From Mycolicibacterium phocaicum (GTDB lineage Bacteria; Actinomycetota; Actinomycetes; Mycobacteriales; Mycobacteriaceae), in assembly GCF_010731115.1 (NCBI RefSeq), contig NZ_AP022616.1, forward strand, positions 1,674,001-1,738,000: a stretch of 64,000 nucleotides of DNA, written 5' to 3'. The notes beneath the pieces were generated by a model, which made no database searches, had not been told where the DNA came from, and saw only the letters and a program-made list of their open reading frames with translations. Below, one piece after another: positions 38,401 through 47,509 of the stretch; position 1 is the first letter of the stretch, and each line of letters starts with the position of its first letter. The translations under genes were made by a program, and so were the position numbers.

Positions 38401-38952
38401 ATGACCGCCATCGCATCCCCCGAAATGGTCACCACCCTCAGCGGCGCTCCGCTCCCCCTGGTCGCACTGCCGCAAGGCGAGCTGCTGACCGTCAACCTCG
38501 CCGAGACGCCGCTCCTGAAGGACGCCCTCGGACCCGGCATGAGCTTCCACCCGCTGCGCCTGGACACCGAGCGGGGCGAGTACGTCATCCTCGCCCGCAT
38601 GGCACCGGGCGTCGGCCTGCAGCTGCACTACCACACCGGTCCCGCGCAGGTGTACACCTTCCAGGGCTGCTGGTTCTACCGCGAGTACCCCGACCAGCCG
38701 CAGACCGCCGGCTCCTACCTGTACGAACCCGGCGGCTCGGTCCACACCTTCTTCACCCCCGAGGACAACACCGAGGACACCGTCGCGCTCATCATCGTCG
38801 ACGGCGCGAACGTCAACTTCAACGAGGACGGCTCGTTCCACTCGATCCTCGACGCGGTGTCCCTGCACTACCTGACCGAGACGGTCTCCGCGGCCCAGGG
38901 CACCACGCCCGTCTTCGTCCACGGCGGCACCGCCGGCGTCGTCAAACCCTGA
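38401..38952 (+). CDS. Cupin protein, 2,4'-dihydroxyacetophenone dioxygenase-like
   Basis: The 183-residue single-domain cupin starts at ATG 38401 behind GAAAGG. The metal-binding cupin motif is visible as GVGLQLHYHTGPAQVYTFQGCWFYREY, with His ligands in HYH, followed by YLYEPGGSVHTFF. The overall pattern matches the dihydroxyacetophenone dioxygenase family, which cleaves aromatic ketones using iron. It is divergent from the AraC gene and followed 32 bp later by a WS/DGAT gene on the same strand. Confidence 0.78.
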   Translation: MTAIASPEMVTTLSGAPLPLVALPQGELLTVNLAETPLLKDALGPGMSFHPLRLDTERGEYVILARMAPGVGLQLHYHTGPAQVYTFQGCWFYREYPDQPQTAGSYLYEPGGSVHTFFTPEDNTEDTVALIIVDGANVNFNEDGSFHSILDAVSLHYLTETVSAAQGTTPVFVHGGTAGVVKP

Positions 38953-38984
38953 CCCCACCGCCACGAGACTCGAAAGGACCGGCC

Positions 38985-40454
38985 ATGACCTACCGGAAGT
39001 TGACCAGCCTCGACGCCCAGTTCCTGGCGATGGAGGACGGGCGCGCACACGGGCACGTCAGCGTGCTGAGCACCTACGCGCCCACCACCGCGGACGGCCG
39101 CGCGCTGACCGCAGACCGCATCCGCGACCTCGTGGCCGCGCGACTGCCGCTGCTGCCGCCGTTCCGCTGGCGCCTGGTCCGGGTGCCGTTCGACCTCGAC
39201 CATCCCTACTGGGACGACTCCGGCGACGTCGATCTGAGCTACCACGTCCAGGAATCCGCGCTGTGCGCGCCGGGTGACGACCGCGCGCTCGCCGACCACG
39301 TCGCCGAGCTCATCGCCCGGCCGCTGGATCGGTCGCTGCCGCTGTGGGAAATCCACGTCATCAGCGGCCTGGCCGACGGTTCCGTCGCGCTGCTGATCAA
39401 GATGCACCACGCCGCCGTCGACGGCGTGTCCGGCGCCGACGTGCTGCGGGTCCTGCTGGACGACACCCCGGAAGGGCAGGTCATCGAGCAATCGGTGACG
39501 CCGGAACCCGGGCGCAAGCCGTCGCAGATCGACCTGCTCGGGCGCGGCCTGTTCAACGCGTCGCAGTACCCACTGCGGTCCATCCGCGCCGCGCTGCGCG
39601 CGCTGCCGCACCTCGACGAGGTCCCGACCCTGCGCGGTGTGCCCGGCGTCAACACCATCGCCCGGCACAGCCGGACCGCCAAGGCCGTCCTGGAACGTAG
39701 CGACGCTGCCGCAGGCACCGACCTCGTCGCACCGCGGACCAGGTTCCAGGCGCCCATCTCGCAGCATCGCAGCGTGGCGTTCGGTTCGGTGTCGCTGGCC
39801 GAGGTGAAGACCGTGAAGGACCACTTCGGTTGCAGCATCAACGATGTCGTGATGGCGATGTGCGCATCGGGTCTGCGGTCATGGCTGACGGAGCACGACG
39901 AGCTGCCCGCCGGACCGATGCTGTCGTTCGTGCCCGTGTCGGTCCGGACGCCCGAACAGATCGGGACGTTCGGCAACCGGGTCTCGGTCATGATGGCCGA
40001 ACTGCCGACCGACGAGCCCGACCCCGTCCAGCGGCTCCACCGGGCGCGCGCCACCATGACCGCCGCCAAACAGCGGCATCGGACATTGCCGGCGTCGTTG
40101 CTGGAAGACGCGAACGACCTCATCCCGCCCGCTCTGTTCGCCCGCGCCACCGGGACCGCGCTGCGCCACGGCGCGTCGTTCCTGCAGCCGGCCGTCAACG
40201 CCGCCATCTCCAATGTGCCCGGCTCCCCCACGACGCTGTATTGCGCAGGCGCCGAGCAGCTTTCGCAGTTCCCGATCTCCGGTGTGCTGCACGGGGTCGG
40301 CCTGAACATCACGGTGTTCAGCTACCGTGACGAGCTGGCATTCGGCATCGTGGTCGACCGCGAGCAGCTCGACGATCCGTGGCCTCTGCTCGACGCGGTG
40401 CGGGGCTCCCTGGCGGAGCTGACGGCCGCGGTCAGTAAACCTCCAGCGGCGTGA
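38985..40454 (+). CDS. Wax ester synthase/diacylglycerol acyltransferase (WS/DGAT)
   Basis: The 489-residue protein has the acyltransferase motif HHAAVDG at about residues 141-147 and the family blocks SLDAQFLAMEDGRAHGHVS, DRSLPLWEIHVISGL and, near the C-terminus, NVPGSPTTLYCAGA. Mycobacteria have many such enzymes that make triacylglycerol or wax esters from acyl-CoA. It is downstream of the cupin gene, and its last 23 bases overlap the convergent acyltransferase-like gene. Confidence 0.92.
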   Translation: MTYRKLTSLDAQFLAMEDGRAHGHVSVLSTYAPTTADGRALTADRIRDLVAARLPLLPPFRWRLVRVPFDLDHPYWDDSGDVDLSYHVQESALCAPGDDRALADHVAELIARPLDRSLPLWEIHVISGLADGSVALLIKMHHAAVDGVSGADVLRVLLDDTPEGQVIEQSVTPEPGRKPSQIDLLGRGLFNASQYPLRSIRAALRALPHLDEVPTLRGVPGVNTIARHSRTAKAVLERSDAAAGTDLVAPRTRFQAPISQHRSVAFGSVSLAEVKTVKDHFGCSINDVVMAMCASGLRSWLTEHDELPAGPMLSFVPVSVRTPEQIGTFGNRVSVMMAELPTDEPDPVQRLHRARATMTAAKQRHRTLPASLLEDANDLIPPALFARATGTALRHGASFLQPAVNAAISNVPGSPTTLYCAGAEQLSQFPISGVLHGVGLNITVFSYRDELAFGIVVDREQLDDPWPLLDAVRGSLAELTAAVSKPPAA

Positions 40455-41787
40455 CACCGAGTTCGTCCAAGGTCTGCTGCACGTGCTCGCGCAGCACGGC
40501 CTTGGTGTTCTCGGCGCCTACCTGATAGCCCACGACGCCCAGGGTGACCTTGCCGTTGTGGCGCAGGGCCGTCACCACCAGCAGGCCGCCGGGCTGCTCG
40601 ATGTCGCGTTTCTTGACGTTCTGCTCGACACCCCAGCAGATCACGTAATCGGCCTGGCGGACGCCGTCGATACGGCCGACCAGCTCCGGCACGTCGCCGA
40701 CATTGGAGCAGGTCACCGGTAGCTCGCCGAGCACCATGGCCGCAGTGTGGCGGACCGCCCGCCGCGGGATGAACGGCGTCAGTGGCAACAGTTGGAAGGA
40801 TTCGTCCGGCTGCTCCCGGGCGCGGCGCAGTGCGTTGCGGATCTCGCCGCGGAGCTCGGTGAGATCGGTTGTGGCCGAATCGGGTTCGACGGTGAACGTC
40901 GTGAACGTCATCGCGTTGGCCCTGGTGTCCTCGAACGACGCGCGGTCGTTGATCGCGACCATCAACGAGATGGCGCCGTCCCGCGCACGCTGGCGGCCCA
41001 TCCGTACGCCCAGTCGCGTGGCGAACGCCGCGACCAGTGAATGGCCATTGCCGCCGAGTTCTGCTGCACGCGCGTCGAAGCGATCGAGGTCGATGATGGC
41101 GGACGCGAACGGCACGTGCACGAGTTCGTCACCGGAGGCCGAAACTCCCGTCGGCGGCGTTGCCGTCATCTCGCCGCGCCGCTCTCGGGCCAGTTTGGCG
41201 GCGACCTTGACCGTCCTCCGGACCTCCGGCAGGTCCCTGAAGGTCTGTCGCAGGTCGGAACGGATCGCCTGCAGACGGCTCCGGGATCGCGGCCGCTCGT
41301 AGCCCAGGTCGCGCTCGTTGCCCAGGACCGCGTCCATGAACGCGACGACCGAGCCGCTGCCGTCGATCAGACAGTGCGAGAGCACTATCGCGACCGCCGT
41401 CGAGCCATCGGTGAAAGGCTGCACCCCCAGGTGCCAACCCGGACCGCGCTCGGGATCGATCGGGATCTGGGCACGCTCCTCCAGCCAGTCGCTCAGTCCT
41501 GAACGTGGACAGGGCGTTTCGGCGACGTCGACCGGCCGCGGCGGGCCTGACGCGGCCACCCAACGATGACGGCCGAACGGCAGTGGGGAGCGCTCGATGT
41601 ACCGCGCCACCATCCCCTTGCCGAAGTTCTCGTTGAACCGGCGCAACCCGTCGAGGTCCACCGGTCCCTCGTAGAACCACAGCGCCATGCCGACCTGGAC
41701 CCGGCCATTGGCCCGGTACGACAGGAAGGTGGCCTGGTCGATGTAGTCGAGGCGGTCCTGATCCGTCGGTGTCGACTGCTTGCTCAC
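40432..41787 (-). CDS. HxxxDG acyltransferase-like protein, condensation/WS-DGAT fold
   Basis: The start is uncertain: GTG 41787 gives 451 residues, and a TTG near 41805 sits behind GAGGGG. The opening DRLDYIDQATFLSYRANGRVQVGMALWFY follows the WS/DGAT layout, and SHCLIDGSG at about 137-145 keeps HxxxDG. The later block PVTCSNVGDVPELVGRIDG corresponds to the WS/DGAT SNVPG region. It is a distant relative of the convergent gene, so substrates probably differ. Confidence 0.75.
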   Translation of the reverse strand: MSKQSTPTDQDRLDYIDQATFLSYRANGRVQVGMALWFYEGPVDLDGLRRFNENFGKGMVARYIERSPLPFGRHRWVAASGPPRPVDVAETPCPRSGLSDWLEERAQIPIDPERGPGWHLGVQPFTDGSTAVAIVLSHCLIDGSGSVVAFMDAVLGNERDLGYERPRSRSRLQAIRSDLRQTFRDLPEVRRTVKVAAKLARERRGEMTATPPTGVSASGDELVHVPFASAIIDLDRFDARAAELGGNGHSLVAAFATRLGVRMGRQRARDGAISLMVAINDRASFEDTRANAMTFTTFTVEPDSATTDLTELRGEIRNALRRAREQPDESFQLLPLTPFIPRRAVRHTAAMVLGELPVTCSNVGDVPELVGRIDGVRQADYVICWGVEQNVKKRDIEQPGGLLVVTALRHNGKVTLGVVGYQVGAENTKAVLREHVQQTLDELGVTPLEVY

Positions 41788-41908
41788 CGGGGTAGGTGTG
41801 GACAAAGCCGATGGCCCCCTCGCTTCGGTAGGCCGGCGGGGTCGCTGCCGCCGGCCTCGATCCGATAGTAGGTCGGGTGATAGGTGGTCGCGAATCGGCG
41901 CGAGCGGC

Positions 41909-42433
41909 CTATTTCTGCTCGTACGTGCCGTGGATGACGGCCCGGGCGATGGCCTGCATGAACAGGTTGAAACCCAGGAACGCCGGGGTGGCGTCCTCGG
42001 GGATGTCCAGCTTTTCCACAGGTAGCGCGTGCACCGCGATGTAGTACCGGTGCGGGCCGTGACCGGCCGGCGGGGCGGCACCCAGGAAGCGCTTGAGGCT
42101 GGCGTCGTTGGTCAGGGTGATGGCGCCCCCGGGCAGGGCGTCGCCGTTGCCCGCGTCGGCGGCCAGCTCGGTCACGTCGGCCGGCAGGTTGGCGACGGCC
42201 CAGTGCCAGAAGCCCGACGCGGTCGGGGCGTCGGGGTCGTAGACGGTGACGGCGAAGCTGCGGGTCTCGGCCGGGAAGCCCGACCAGCTCAGCTGCGGCG
42301 AGACGTCTTCTCCCCCGGCGCCGAAGATGCCACTGACCTGAGCGTTGGCCAGCGGGCCGCCGTCGGTCAGTGACGTCGAGGTCAGGGTGAAGGTCGGCAG
42401 CTGCGGCAGGTTGTCATACGGCGAAGCGGTCAT
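41909..42433 (-). CDS. PEBP family protein (YbhB/YbcL, Rv2140c type)
   Basis: ATG 42433 follows GAAAGGA and gives 174 residues, the family length. The conserved ligand-site blocks are [37 protein letters not shown] and [13 protein letters not shown] (anion site). PEBP proteins bind phospholipid head groups or other anions; the role of the mycobacterial member is unclear. It lies after the M20 peptidase gene on the same strand, as in M. tuberculosis. Confidence 0.92.
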   Translation of the reverse strand: MTASPYDNLPQLPTFTLTSTSLTDGGPLANAQVSGIFGAGGEDVSPQLSWSGFPAETRSFAVTVYDPDAPTASGFWHWAVANLPADVTELAADAGNGDALPGGAITLTNDASLKRFLGAAPPAGHGPHRYYIAVHALPVEKLDIPEDATPAFLGFNLFMQAIARAVIHGTYEQK

Positions 42434-42480
42434 GATGCGAGTCCTTTCGGCGGTCAAACTTCGGTGGCGGGCAGGGTCGG

Positions 42481-43812
42481 TCAGCAGTGCGTCAGGAAGT
42501 GTTCGAGGACCTTGGCGCCGAACTGTAGTGCGTCCACGGGTACCCGTTCGTCGACCCCGTGGAACAGCGCGGCGAAGTCCAGCTCGGGCGGCAGCCGCAG
42601 CGGCGCGAAGCCGAAGCACCGGATACCTAGGCGCACAAACGCTTTCGCGTCGGTGCCGCCCGACATCATGTAGGGCACCGTGCGGGCGTCGGGGTCGACG
42701 GCCAGGATCGCGGCATTCATCGCGTCGACCAGGTCACCGTCGAACGTGGTCTCCACGCTGGGCAGGTCCCGTTCCCAGGTACGGGTGATGTTGGGACCGA
42801 GCAGCGCGTCGAGTTCGCGCTCGAAGGCCTCCTTGCGGCCCGGCAGGACGCGGCAGTCGACCATGGCCTCAGCCGTCGCCGGGATGACGTTGGCCTTGTA
42901 GCCCGCCTTGAGCATGGTGGGGTTCGCGGTGTCGCGCAGGGTGGCGCCCACGATGCGCGCGATGCCGCCCAGCTTGGCGATGGAACCTTCCAGGTCCGGC
43001 GAGGTCGGGTCGAGGTCGTAGCCGGTCTCTTCGGAGACCGCCGCCAGGAACTGCTCGACCGACTCACTGAGCACCAACGGGAACTGGTGCCGGCCCAGTT
43101 TGGCGACGGCTTCGGCGATCTCGGTGACAGCGTTGTCGTCGTGCACCATCGAGCCGTGCCCGGCGCGGCCGCGGGCCGTCAGCCGCATCCAGGACAGGCC
43201 CTTCTCGGCCGTCTCGATGAGATACAGGCGACGCTCGCCGCCCTCCTTGGTCGGGACGGTCAGAGAGAAGCCGCCGACCTCGCCGATGGCCTCGGTGATG
43301 CCGTCGAACAGGTCGGGCCGGTGGTCGACGAGCCATTGGCAGCCGTAGGTCCCGCCGTGCTCCTCGTCGGACACGAAGGCGAAGACGAGGTCCCTTGGCG
43401 GTGTGATGTTGTTGCGCTTGAGGTGCCGCGCGACGGCGATCATCATGCCGCACATGTCCTTCATGTCGACCGCGCCGCGGCCCCACACGTAGCCGTCCTT
43501 CACCGCGCCGGAGAACGGGTGCACGCTCCAGTCGGCGGGCTCGGCGGGGACGACGTCGAGGTGGCCGTGGATCAGCAGGGCGCCCCGGTTGGGGTCGGCG
43601 CCTTTGAGCCGTGCAAACACGTTGCCGCGCCCGGGCGCGCCCGCCTCCACGTACTCCGTGGTGTAGCCCACTTCGCGCAGTTTCTCGGCCACCCAGCGGG
43701 CGCAGTCTTCCTCGCCTTTGGTGGTCTCCGGCTCACCGGTGTTGGACGTATCGAACCGGATGAGGGAGCTGACGAGGTCGACGACCTCATCCTCGGGCGC
43801 AGTCACAGTCAC
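42481..43812 (-). CDS. M20/M28-family metallopeptidase (Rv2141c, DapE-like)
   Basis: The 443-residue protein starts at GTG 43812. Two-zinc peptidase motifs are in order: [39 protein letters not shown] and the late His in [11 protein letters not shown]. The dimerisation insert ([14 protein letters not shown]) is present. Substrates could be N-acyl amino acids or dipeptides; the DapE name is only by similarity. It precedes the PEBP gene by 47 bp and is upstream of the tRNA-Leu. Confidence 0.9.
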   Translation of the reverse strand: MTVTAPEDEVVDLVSSLIRFDTSNTGEPETTKGEEDCARWVAEKLREVGYTTEYVEAGAPGRGNVFARLKGADPNRGALLIHGHLDVVPAEPADWSVHPFSGAVKDGYVWGRGAVDMKDMCGMMIAVARHLKRNNITPPRDLVFAFVSDEEHGGTYGCQWLVDHRPDLFDGITEAIGEVGGFSLTVPTKEGGERRLYLIETAEKGLSWMRLTARGRAGHGSMVHDDNAVTEIAEAVAKLGRHQFPLVLSESVEQFLAAVSEETGYDLDPTSPDLEGSIAKLGGIARIVGATLRDTANPTMLKAGYKANVIPATAEAMVDCRVLPGRKEAFERELDALLGPNITRTWERDLPSVETTFDGDLVDAMNAAILAVDPDARTVPYMMSGGTDAKAFVRLGIRCFGFAPLRLPPELDFAALFHGVDERVPVDALQFGAKVLEHFLTHC

Positions 43813-43831
43813 ATTCGTACCACCCTCGGTT

Positions 43832-43860
43832 TTGGACTGGGCACCTTGATCCGTTAGCCT
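43832..43860 (+). promoter_or_regulatory. Sigma-70-type promoter of tRNA-Leu
   Basis: TTGGAC and TAGCCT are separated by 17 bp, and the tRNA begins 28 bp after the -10 element. Spacing and position are as expected for a stable-RNA promoter. Confidence 0.75.
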
Positions 43861-43888
43861 AAGCTGCCCGGCCAGACGGCTGGGCAGG

Positions 43889-43974
43889 GTCCGAGTGGCG
43901 GAATGGCAGACGCGCTAGCTTGAGGTGCTAGTGCCCTATTAACGGGCGTGGGGGTTCAAGTCCCCCCTCGGACA
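43889..43974 (+). tRNA. tRNA-Leu (anticodon GAG)
   Basis: The acceptor stem GTCCGAG pairs with CTCGGAC, followed by the discriminator A; CCA is not encoded. The anticodon stem CTAGC/GCTAG holds the loop TTGAGGT, so the anticodon is GAG. A long class II variable arm (TGCCC...GGGCG) and a T arm with GTTCAAG are present, as required for leucine. A strong terminator follows 12 bp later. Confidence 0.96.
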
Positions 43975-43986
43975 CACATCAGTAAC

Positions 43987-44020
43987 CAAGAAACCCCGGC
44001 CCGCGGGCCGGGGTTTCTTG
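43987..44020. terminator. 34-bp perfectly palindromic terminator
   Basis: The whole 34 bp equals its own reverse complement, forming a 17-bp arm pair that begins CAAGAAACCCCGG. It follows the tRNA and faces the 3' end of the monooxygenase gene, so it can end transcription from both sides. Confidence 0.93.
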
Positions 44021-44034
44021 TCTCCACTGAGCGC

Positions 44035-45486
44035 TCAGCGGCCGCGCGCCGGTTGAGCCGCGGTCGATGCCGACGACGACGGCAGCGTGGACGGACGATC
44101 GATGATCGTCGACGACGGCCCACCGACCCGGTATCGCGCGCCGCGGTGCTCCTGCGGTAGCCGGTCGCCATTGCCGAGCAGCTTGTGCCGCAACGACCCT
44201 GGTTGGTAGTCCGCCTGGTAGGCACCACGTTCGGTGAGCACGGGAACCACATGCTCGATCACGTCGGCGAACGAACCCGGGGTGATGGAATAGGCGAGGT
44301 TGAAACCGTCGACATCGGTCTCGTCGACCCACTCCTGCAAGGTGTCGGCCACCGCCGCGCCCGACCCGACGATCCGTGGGCCCATGCCCCCGATCTCGCC
44401 CCACTCGGCGATGTCCCGGACCGTCCACTCCCGGCCATCGGGGTCAGCCGACTGAAACGCCTTGACCGCGGACAGGATCGCGTTCGAGTCGACGTTGCCG
44501 ATCGGCTCGTCCAACCCGTACCGGGCCAGATCCACACCCATCCACCCGGACATGAACACCAGCGCGCCTTCCGGGTCGCCGTAGGAGAGCAACTCGCGAT
44601 GCTTCGCGTGCGCCTCGGCATCGGTGGCCGCGGTGATCACTGTCGACAGGTTGAAGATCTTGGCCGAGTACGGATCCCGGCCGGCCAGTTCCAGCTCCCG
44701 GCGGATGGTCGAAACCGTCTCGGCCAGAATGGCTTTGGTCGGCGCCGCGGTGAAGATCGCCTCGGCGTTCTCGGCGGCGAACCGTACCCCGCGCGGAGAT
44801 GAACCAGCCTGGTAGATCACCGGGGTGCGCTGCGGCGACGGCTCGGCGAGGTGCACTCCCGGCACGCTGAAATGTGTTCCGGAGTGCCCGATGTGGTGCA
44901 CTTTGTCCGGATCGGTGAACACCCCGCGCTCGCGGTCGCGGACCACCGCATCGTCCTCCCAGGAGCCCTCCCACAACTTGTAGAGCACCTCGAGATATTC
45001 GTCGGCGTGGTCGTACCGGGCGTCGTGGGCCGGCTGGTCGGTCTGCCCCATGTTGCGCGCGGCGGCGGGCAGATAACCGGTGACCACATTCCAGCCGATC
45101 CGCCCCTTGGTCAGGTGATCCAGGGTCGATATCCGGCGCGCGAACGGATACGGGTGCTCGAACCCGGTGCCGGTGGTGATGCCGAAGCCCAGATGCTCGG
45201 TCACCAGCGCCATCGCCGATACCAACAGCAGCGGGTCACCCACCGGAATCTGCGCGGCCTGCCGGATGGCCGCCTCGTCGCTGGCTCCATAGACGTCGTA
45301 GGTGCCGAGCACGTCGGCGATGAACAGGCCGTCAAACCTGCCGCGTTCCAACAACTTCGCCAGTTCGGTCCAGTACTCCAGGTCCTTGTAGCGCCAGGAC
45401 TGATCCTCTGGATGCCGCCACAGCCCGGGCGACTGATGCGCGACACAGTTCATATCGAAGGCGTTGAAGCGAATTTGTCGGGTCAC
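44035..45486 (-). CDS. NtaA/SnaA/DszA-type FMN-dependent monooxygenase (LLM class)
   Basis: The start is GTG 45486 (VTRQIRFNAFDMNCVAHQSPGLW), giving 483 residues. The luciferase-like pattern is clear: DGLFIADVLGTYDVYG, SAMALVTEHLGFGITTGTGFEHPYPFARR, STLDHLTKGRIGWNVVTG, PVIYQAGSSPRGVRFAAENAEAIF. The C-terminal 35 residues are low-complexity. Family members use reduced flavin to oxidise sulfur or nitrogen compounds such as dibenzothiophene sulfone, nitrilotriacetate or alkyl sulfonates. The flavin reductase partner is not adjacent. Confidence 0.9.
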   Translation of the reverse strand: MTRQIRFNAFDMNCVAHQSPGLWRHPEDQSWRYKDLEYWTELAKLLERGRFDGLFIADVLGTYDVYGASDEAAIRQAAQIPVGDPLLLVSAMALVTEHLGFGITTGTGFEHPYPFARRISTLDHLTKGRIGWNVVTGYLPAAARNMGQTDQPAHDARYDHADEYLEVLYKLWEGSWEDDAVVRDRERGVFTDPDKVHHIGHSGTHFSVPGVHLAEPSPQRTPVIYQAGSSPRGVRFAAENAEAIFTAAPTKAILAETVSTIRRELELAGRDPYSAKIFNLSTVITAATDAEAHAKHRELLSYGDPEGALVFMSGWMGVDLARYGLDEPIGNVDSNAILSAVKAFQSADPDGREWTVRDIAEWGEIGGMGPRIVGSGAAVADTLQEWVDETDVDGFNLAYSITPGSFADVIEHVVPVLTERGAYQADYQPGSLRHKLLGNGDRLPQEHRGARYRVGGPSSTIIDRPSTLPSSSASTAAQPARGR

Positions 45487-45576
45487 TCCTCCACCGTGCA
45501 CACATCTCGCGCATCAGACACCGATTGCACTCAGCACGAACATTTTTCGCCGACGTCAGCTGGGTGGCGAGCCGCG

Positions 45577-46314
45577 TCAACGCAAGCTGTACCCGCCGTC
45601 GGGATAGATGGTGGAACCCGTCGTCGCGCCGTTCAGGAACAGATGAACGACGGCGGCCGCGATCTCGTCCTCCCGCGCCAGCTTCCCGGTGGTCGACGTT
45701 TCGACGAAATGGGTGAACGCCGCTTCCCGGACCGCCCGGGGGCGTTGATTCCAGAGGTTGCCGTCCACGGTGCCGGGTGAGATGGCGTTGACCCGTACCG
45801 GCGCGAGTTCGACGGCCAATCCGCGTGCCAGTCCCTCGACCGCGGCGTTGGCCGCGACGTAGGCGGGGGCCGCTCCGGCGGGCCGCACACTGGCCGCCCC
45901 GGCCATCAGGACGACAGACGCGTCGGCGGTCAGCACCGGCAGCGCGGCCTTGACGACGCGGTACTGGCCCCAGAACTTCGAGTCGAAGGGCGATGCGGCG
46001 TCGGCCAGCGAGAGTTCGCGCATCGATCCGGTGACGTAGGTGGCCGCGGTGGTGAAGACGGCATCGACCGCATCGAGCCGGGCGAACAGGGCCGCGATGG
46101 TGCGCTCGTCCGCGGTGTCGACGACCTGCCAGGTCGCCGCCGGGCCCAGCTCGGCGGCGGCCTTTTCGAGCACACTCGCGCGGCGCCCGCCCAGCACGAC
46201 CGCACCCCCACCGGACACCACCAATTTGGCCACCGCGAAACCGATGCCGGACCCGCCACCGATGAGGACGACCGTCCGATCAGCGAATGCGTCGCCGGCA
46301 AGGAAACTCTTCAT
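45577..46314 (-). CDS. SDR-fold protein with altered catalytic residues
   Basis: The 245-residue protein has the SDR cofactor loop (LIGGGSGIGFAVAK), the downstream PGTVDG block and the closing TIYPDGGYSLR. However, the Tyr-x3-Lys motif reads YVAAN at about 152-156, with Lys replaced by Asn, and the region of the catalytic Ser reads LMAGA. It may bind a nucleotide without standard dehydrogenase activity, or use an unusual mechanism. It is upstream of the LLM monooxygenase by 90 bp on the same strand. Confidence 0.82.
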   Translation of the reverse strand: MKSFLAGDAFADRTVVLIGGGSGIGFAVAKLVVSGGGAVVLGGRRASVLEKAAAELGPAATWQVVDTADERTIAALFARLDAVDAVFTTAATYVTGSMRELSLADAASPFDSKFWGQYRVVKAALPVLTADASVVLMAGAASVRPAGAAPAYVAANAAVEGLARGLAVELAPVRVNAISPGTVDGNLWNQRPRAVREAAFTHFVETSTTGKLAREDEIAAAVVHLFLNGATTGSTIYPDGGYSLR

Positions 46315-46425
46315 GGCTCAGACCCAATCGTCCGCGCCGGGACACCGTCAATCGATTCGATCAGCGTGACTCGCCTGGGATGGTTTTGTGAAGTGACGGA
46401 ACCTGTTGCGGATCAAGGGTGTTCG

Positions 46426-46884
46426 TCAGATGCCGTTGACGTAGTCGCCGGTGCAGATGTTGTAGTGCCCAGCGGGATCGAACGTCTCGCCGTTGCCAGG
46501 GAAGTACCACTTCACCGCTTGATACATCAACTGGCCATTGCAGGTGCCGAGGTTGTAGGCCACGATCGTCGCCGGTTGTTTGATCGACTCCGCAACGCTG
46601 GTGGCACCCGGCGGGATCCCGTAGGAAAGACCTCTCCCGATGGCCCGTTCTCCGCCCCAGGATGACCAGGTGATGTCCCAGATATCGCCCGTCGGGTCGC
46701 CGCCGTTGAAGACTCGCATCGGCCGGACCGTTCCGTAACCCCGCACGCTCGGGTTCCAAACGCCGCCGAGCGTCGGTTGCGCGTCGGCCGACGCCGGCGG
46801 TGCGCCGGTCGTCGAGCAGGCGGCCACGGCAATGGTGGTCGCAATCGCCGCAGCGAATCGTGTCGCGATCATCGTCGATTTCAT
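46426..46884 (-). CDS. Exported lipoprotein-like protein, unknown function
   Basis: The 152-residue protein starts at ATG 46884 with a signal peptide ending in the lipobox-like AVAAC (Cys 23), followed by STTGAPPASADA. The mature part (GVWNPSVRGYGTVRPMRVFNGGDPTGDIWDITWSSWGG...) has two later Cys residues (GTCNGQL, NICTGDY) that could form a disulfide. The pattern is common in uncharacterised mycobacterial exported proteins. It lies 4 bp after the next exported-protein gene, so they form one operon. Confidence 0.75.
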   Translation of the reverse strand: MKSTMIATRFAAAIATTIAVAACSTTGAPPASADAQPTLGGVWNPSVRGYGTVRPMRVFNGGDPTGDIWDITWSSWGGERAIGRGLSYGIPPGATSVAESIKQPATIVAYNLGTCNGQLMYQAVKWYFPGNGETFDPAGHYNICTGDYVNGI

Positions 46885-46888
46885 GGAG

Positions 46889-47317
46889 TCAGCCCAACTG
46901 GTAGGAGTCGCGTGACACTCGGAAGTAGTGTCCGGTGGTGGAGTCGGTGCACGTCATGCCCGAAACTTCGCTATCGCAGGTGATGGCGCCCACGGTTCTC
47001 GTTTGCCCGTAGTCGAGAATCGCTGCGCCGTCGGGAAATTCGTGATCTGAGTGCCAGTCGCCCCCGATGGGCACGTGGCCCCGGTCGAGAATGAACCTGT
47101 TGCCCTTCCCGCCCACGGTGTAGTCCGGCGGGCGCGGGACGAACCACGTGTAGTCCTTGATCTCGCACATGGCACCGCCCGCGCCCATCTTGCAGCCGAC
47201 GTTCCCCGACGGGGACCGAAACGCGTAGGCGTCATCGGCGTGCGCGGTCGCCGCCAGGCCGATCGTTGCCGCGACGGCCAGAGAAAGCTGTGTGGTGATC
47301 AGCGCCAGTTTGATCAT
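46889..47317 (-). CDS. Exported Cys-rich protein, DUF6636-like
   Basis: From ATG 47317 (MIKLALITTQLSLAVAATIGLAATAHAD) the signal peptide ends at AHA. The mature part has SPSGNVGCKMGAGGAMCEI and TCDSEVSGMTCTDSTTGHYFRVSRDSYQL: four Cys residues, likely two disulfides, around a small beta fold. I associate SPSGNVGC and GHYF.VSR.SY with DUF6636, of unknown function. An IdeR box lies 158 bp upstream in the divergent gap, so iron control of this operon is possible. Confidence 0.75.
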   Translation of the reverse strand: MIKLALITTQLSLAVAATIGLAATAHADDAYAFRSPSGNVGCKMGAGGAMCEIKDYTWFVPRPPDYTVGGKGNRFILDRGHVPIGGDWHSDHEFPDGAAILDYGQTRTVGAITCDSEVSGMTCTDSTTGHYFRVSRDSYQLG

Positions 47318-47474
47318 CTTCGTGGCCTGCCTCTGTTCGGAAGGGTCGACGGTTCGGCGTCGGTCACTCCCAAGGCTGCGGCCGACGCCTTGGTGATTTC
47401 TTGGTGGGCGGCCGGCTGTGACGAGCATCTCGGCCGCCGCCCTGACGTAGGCCTTGCGGTACCCACGTACCAAT

Positions 47475-47493
47475 TTAGGCTTGCCTTACCTAA
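47475..47493. promoter_or_regulatory. IdeR iron box
   Basis: TTAGGCTTGCCTTACCTAA matches the 19-bp IdeR/DtxR consensus at 15 of 19 positions, with the outer TTAGG and ACCTAA complete. It is 17 bp before the ATG of the FprA-type reductase gene, where bound IdeR would repress it under iron sufficiency. Confidence 0.85.
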
Positions 47494-47509
47494 TTCAAGG
47501 AGATGCTGA

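Noticed and set aside
43987..44020. 34-bp palindrome as an attachment site for an integrated element at tRNA-Leu
   Set aside because: No integrase gene or repeat of the tRNA 3' end is present in the window. It is explained better as a terminator.
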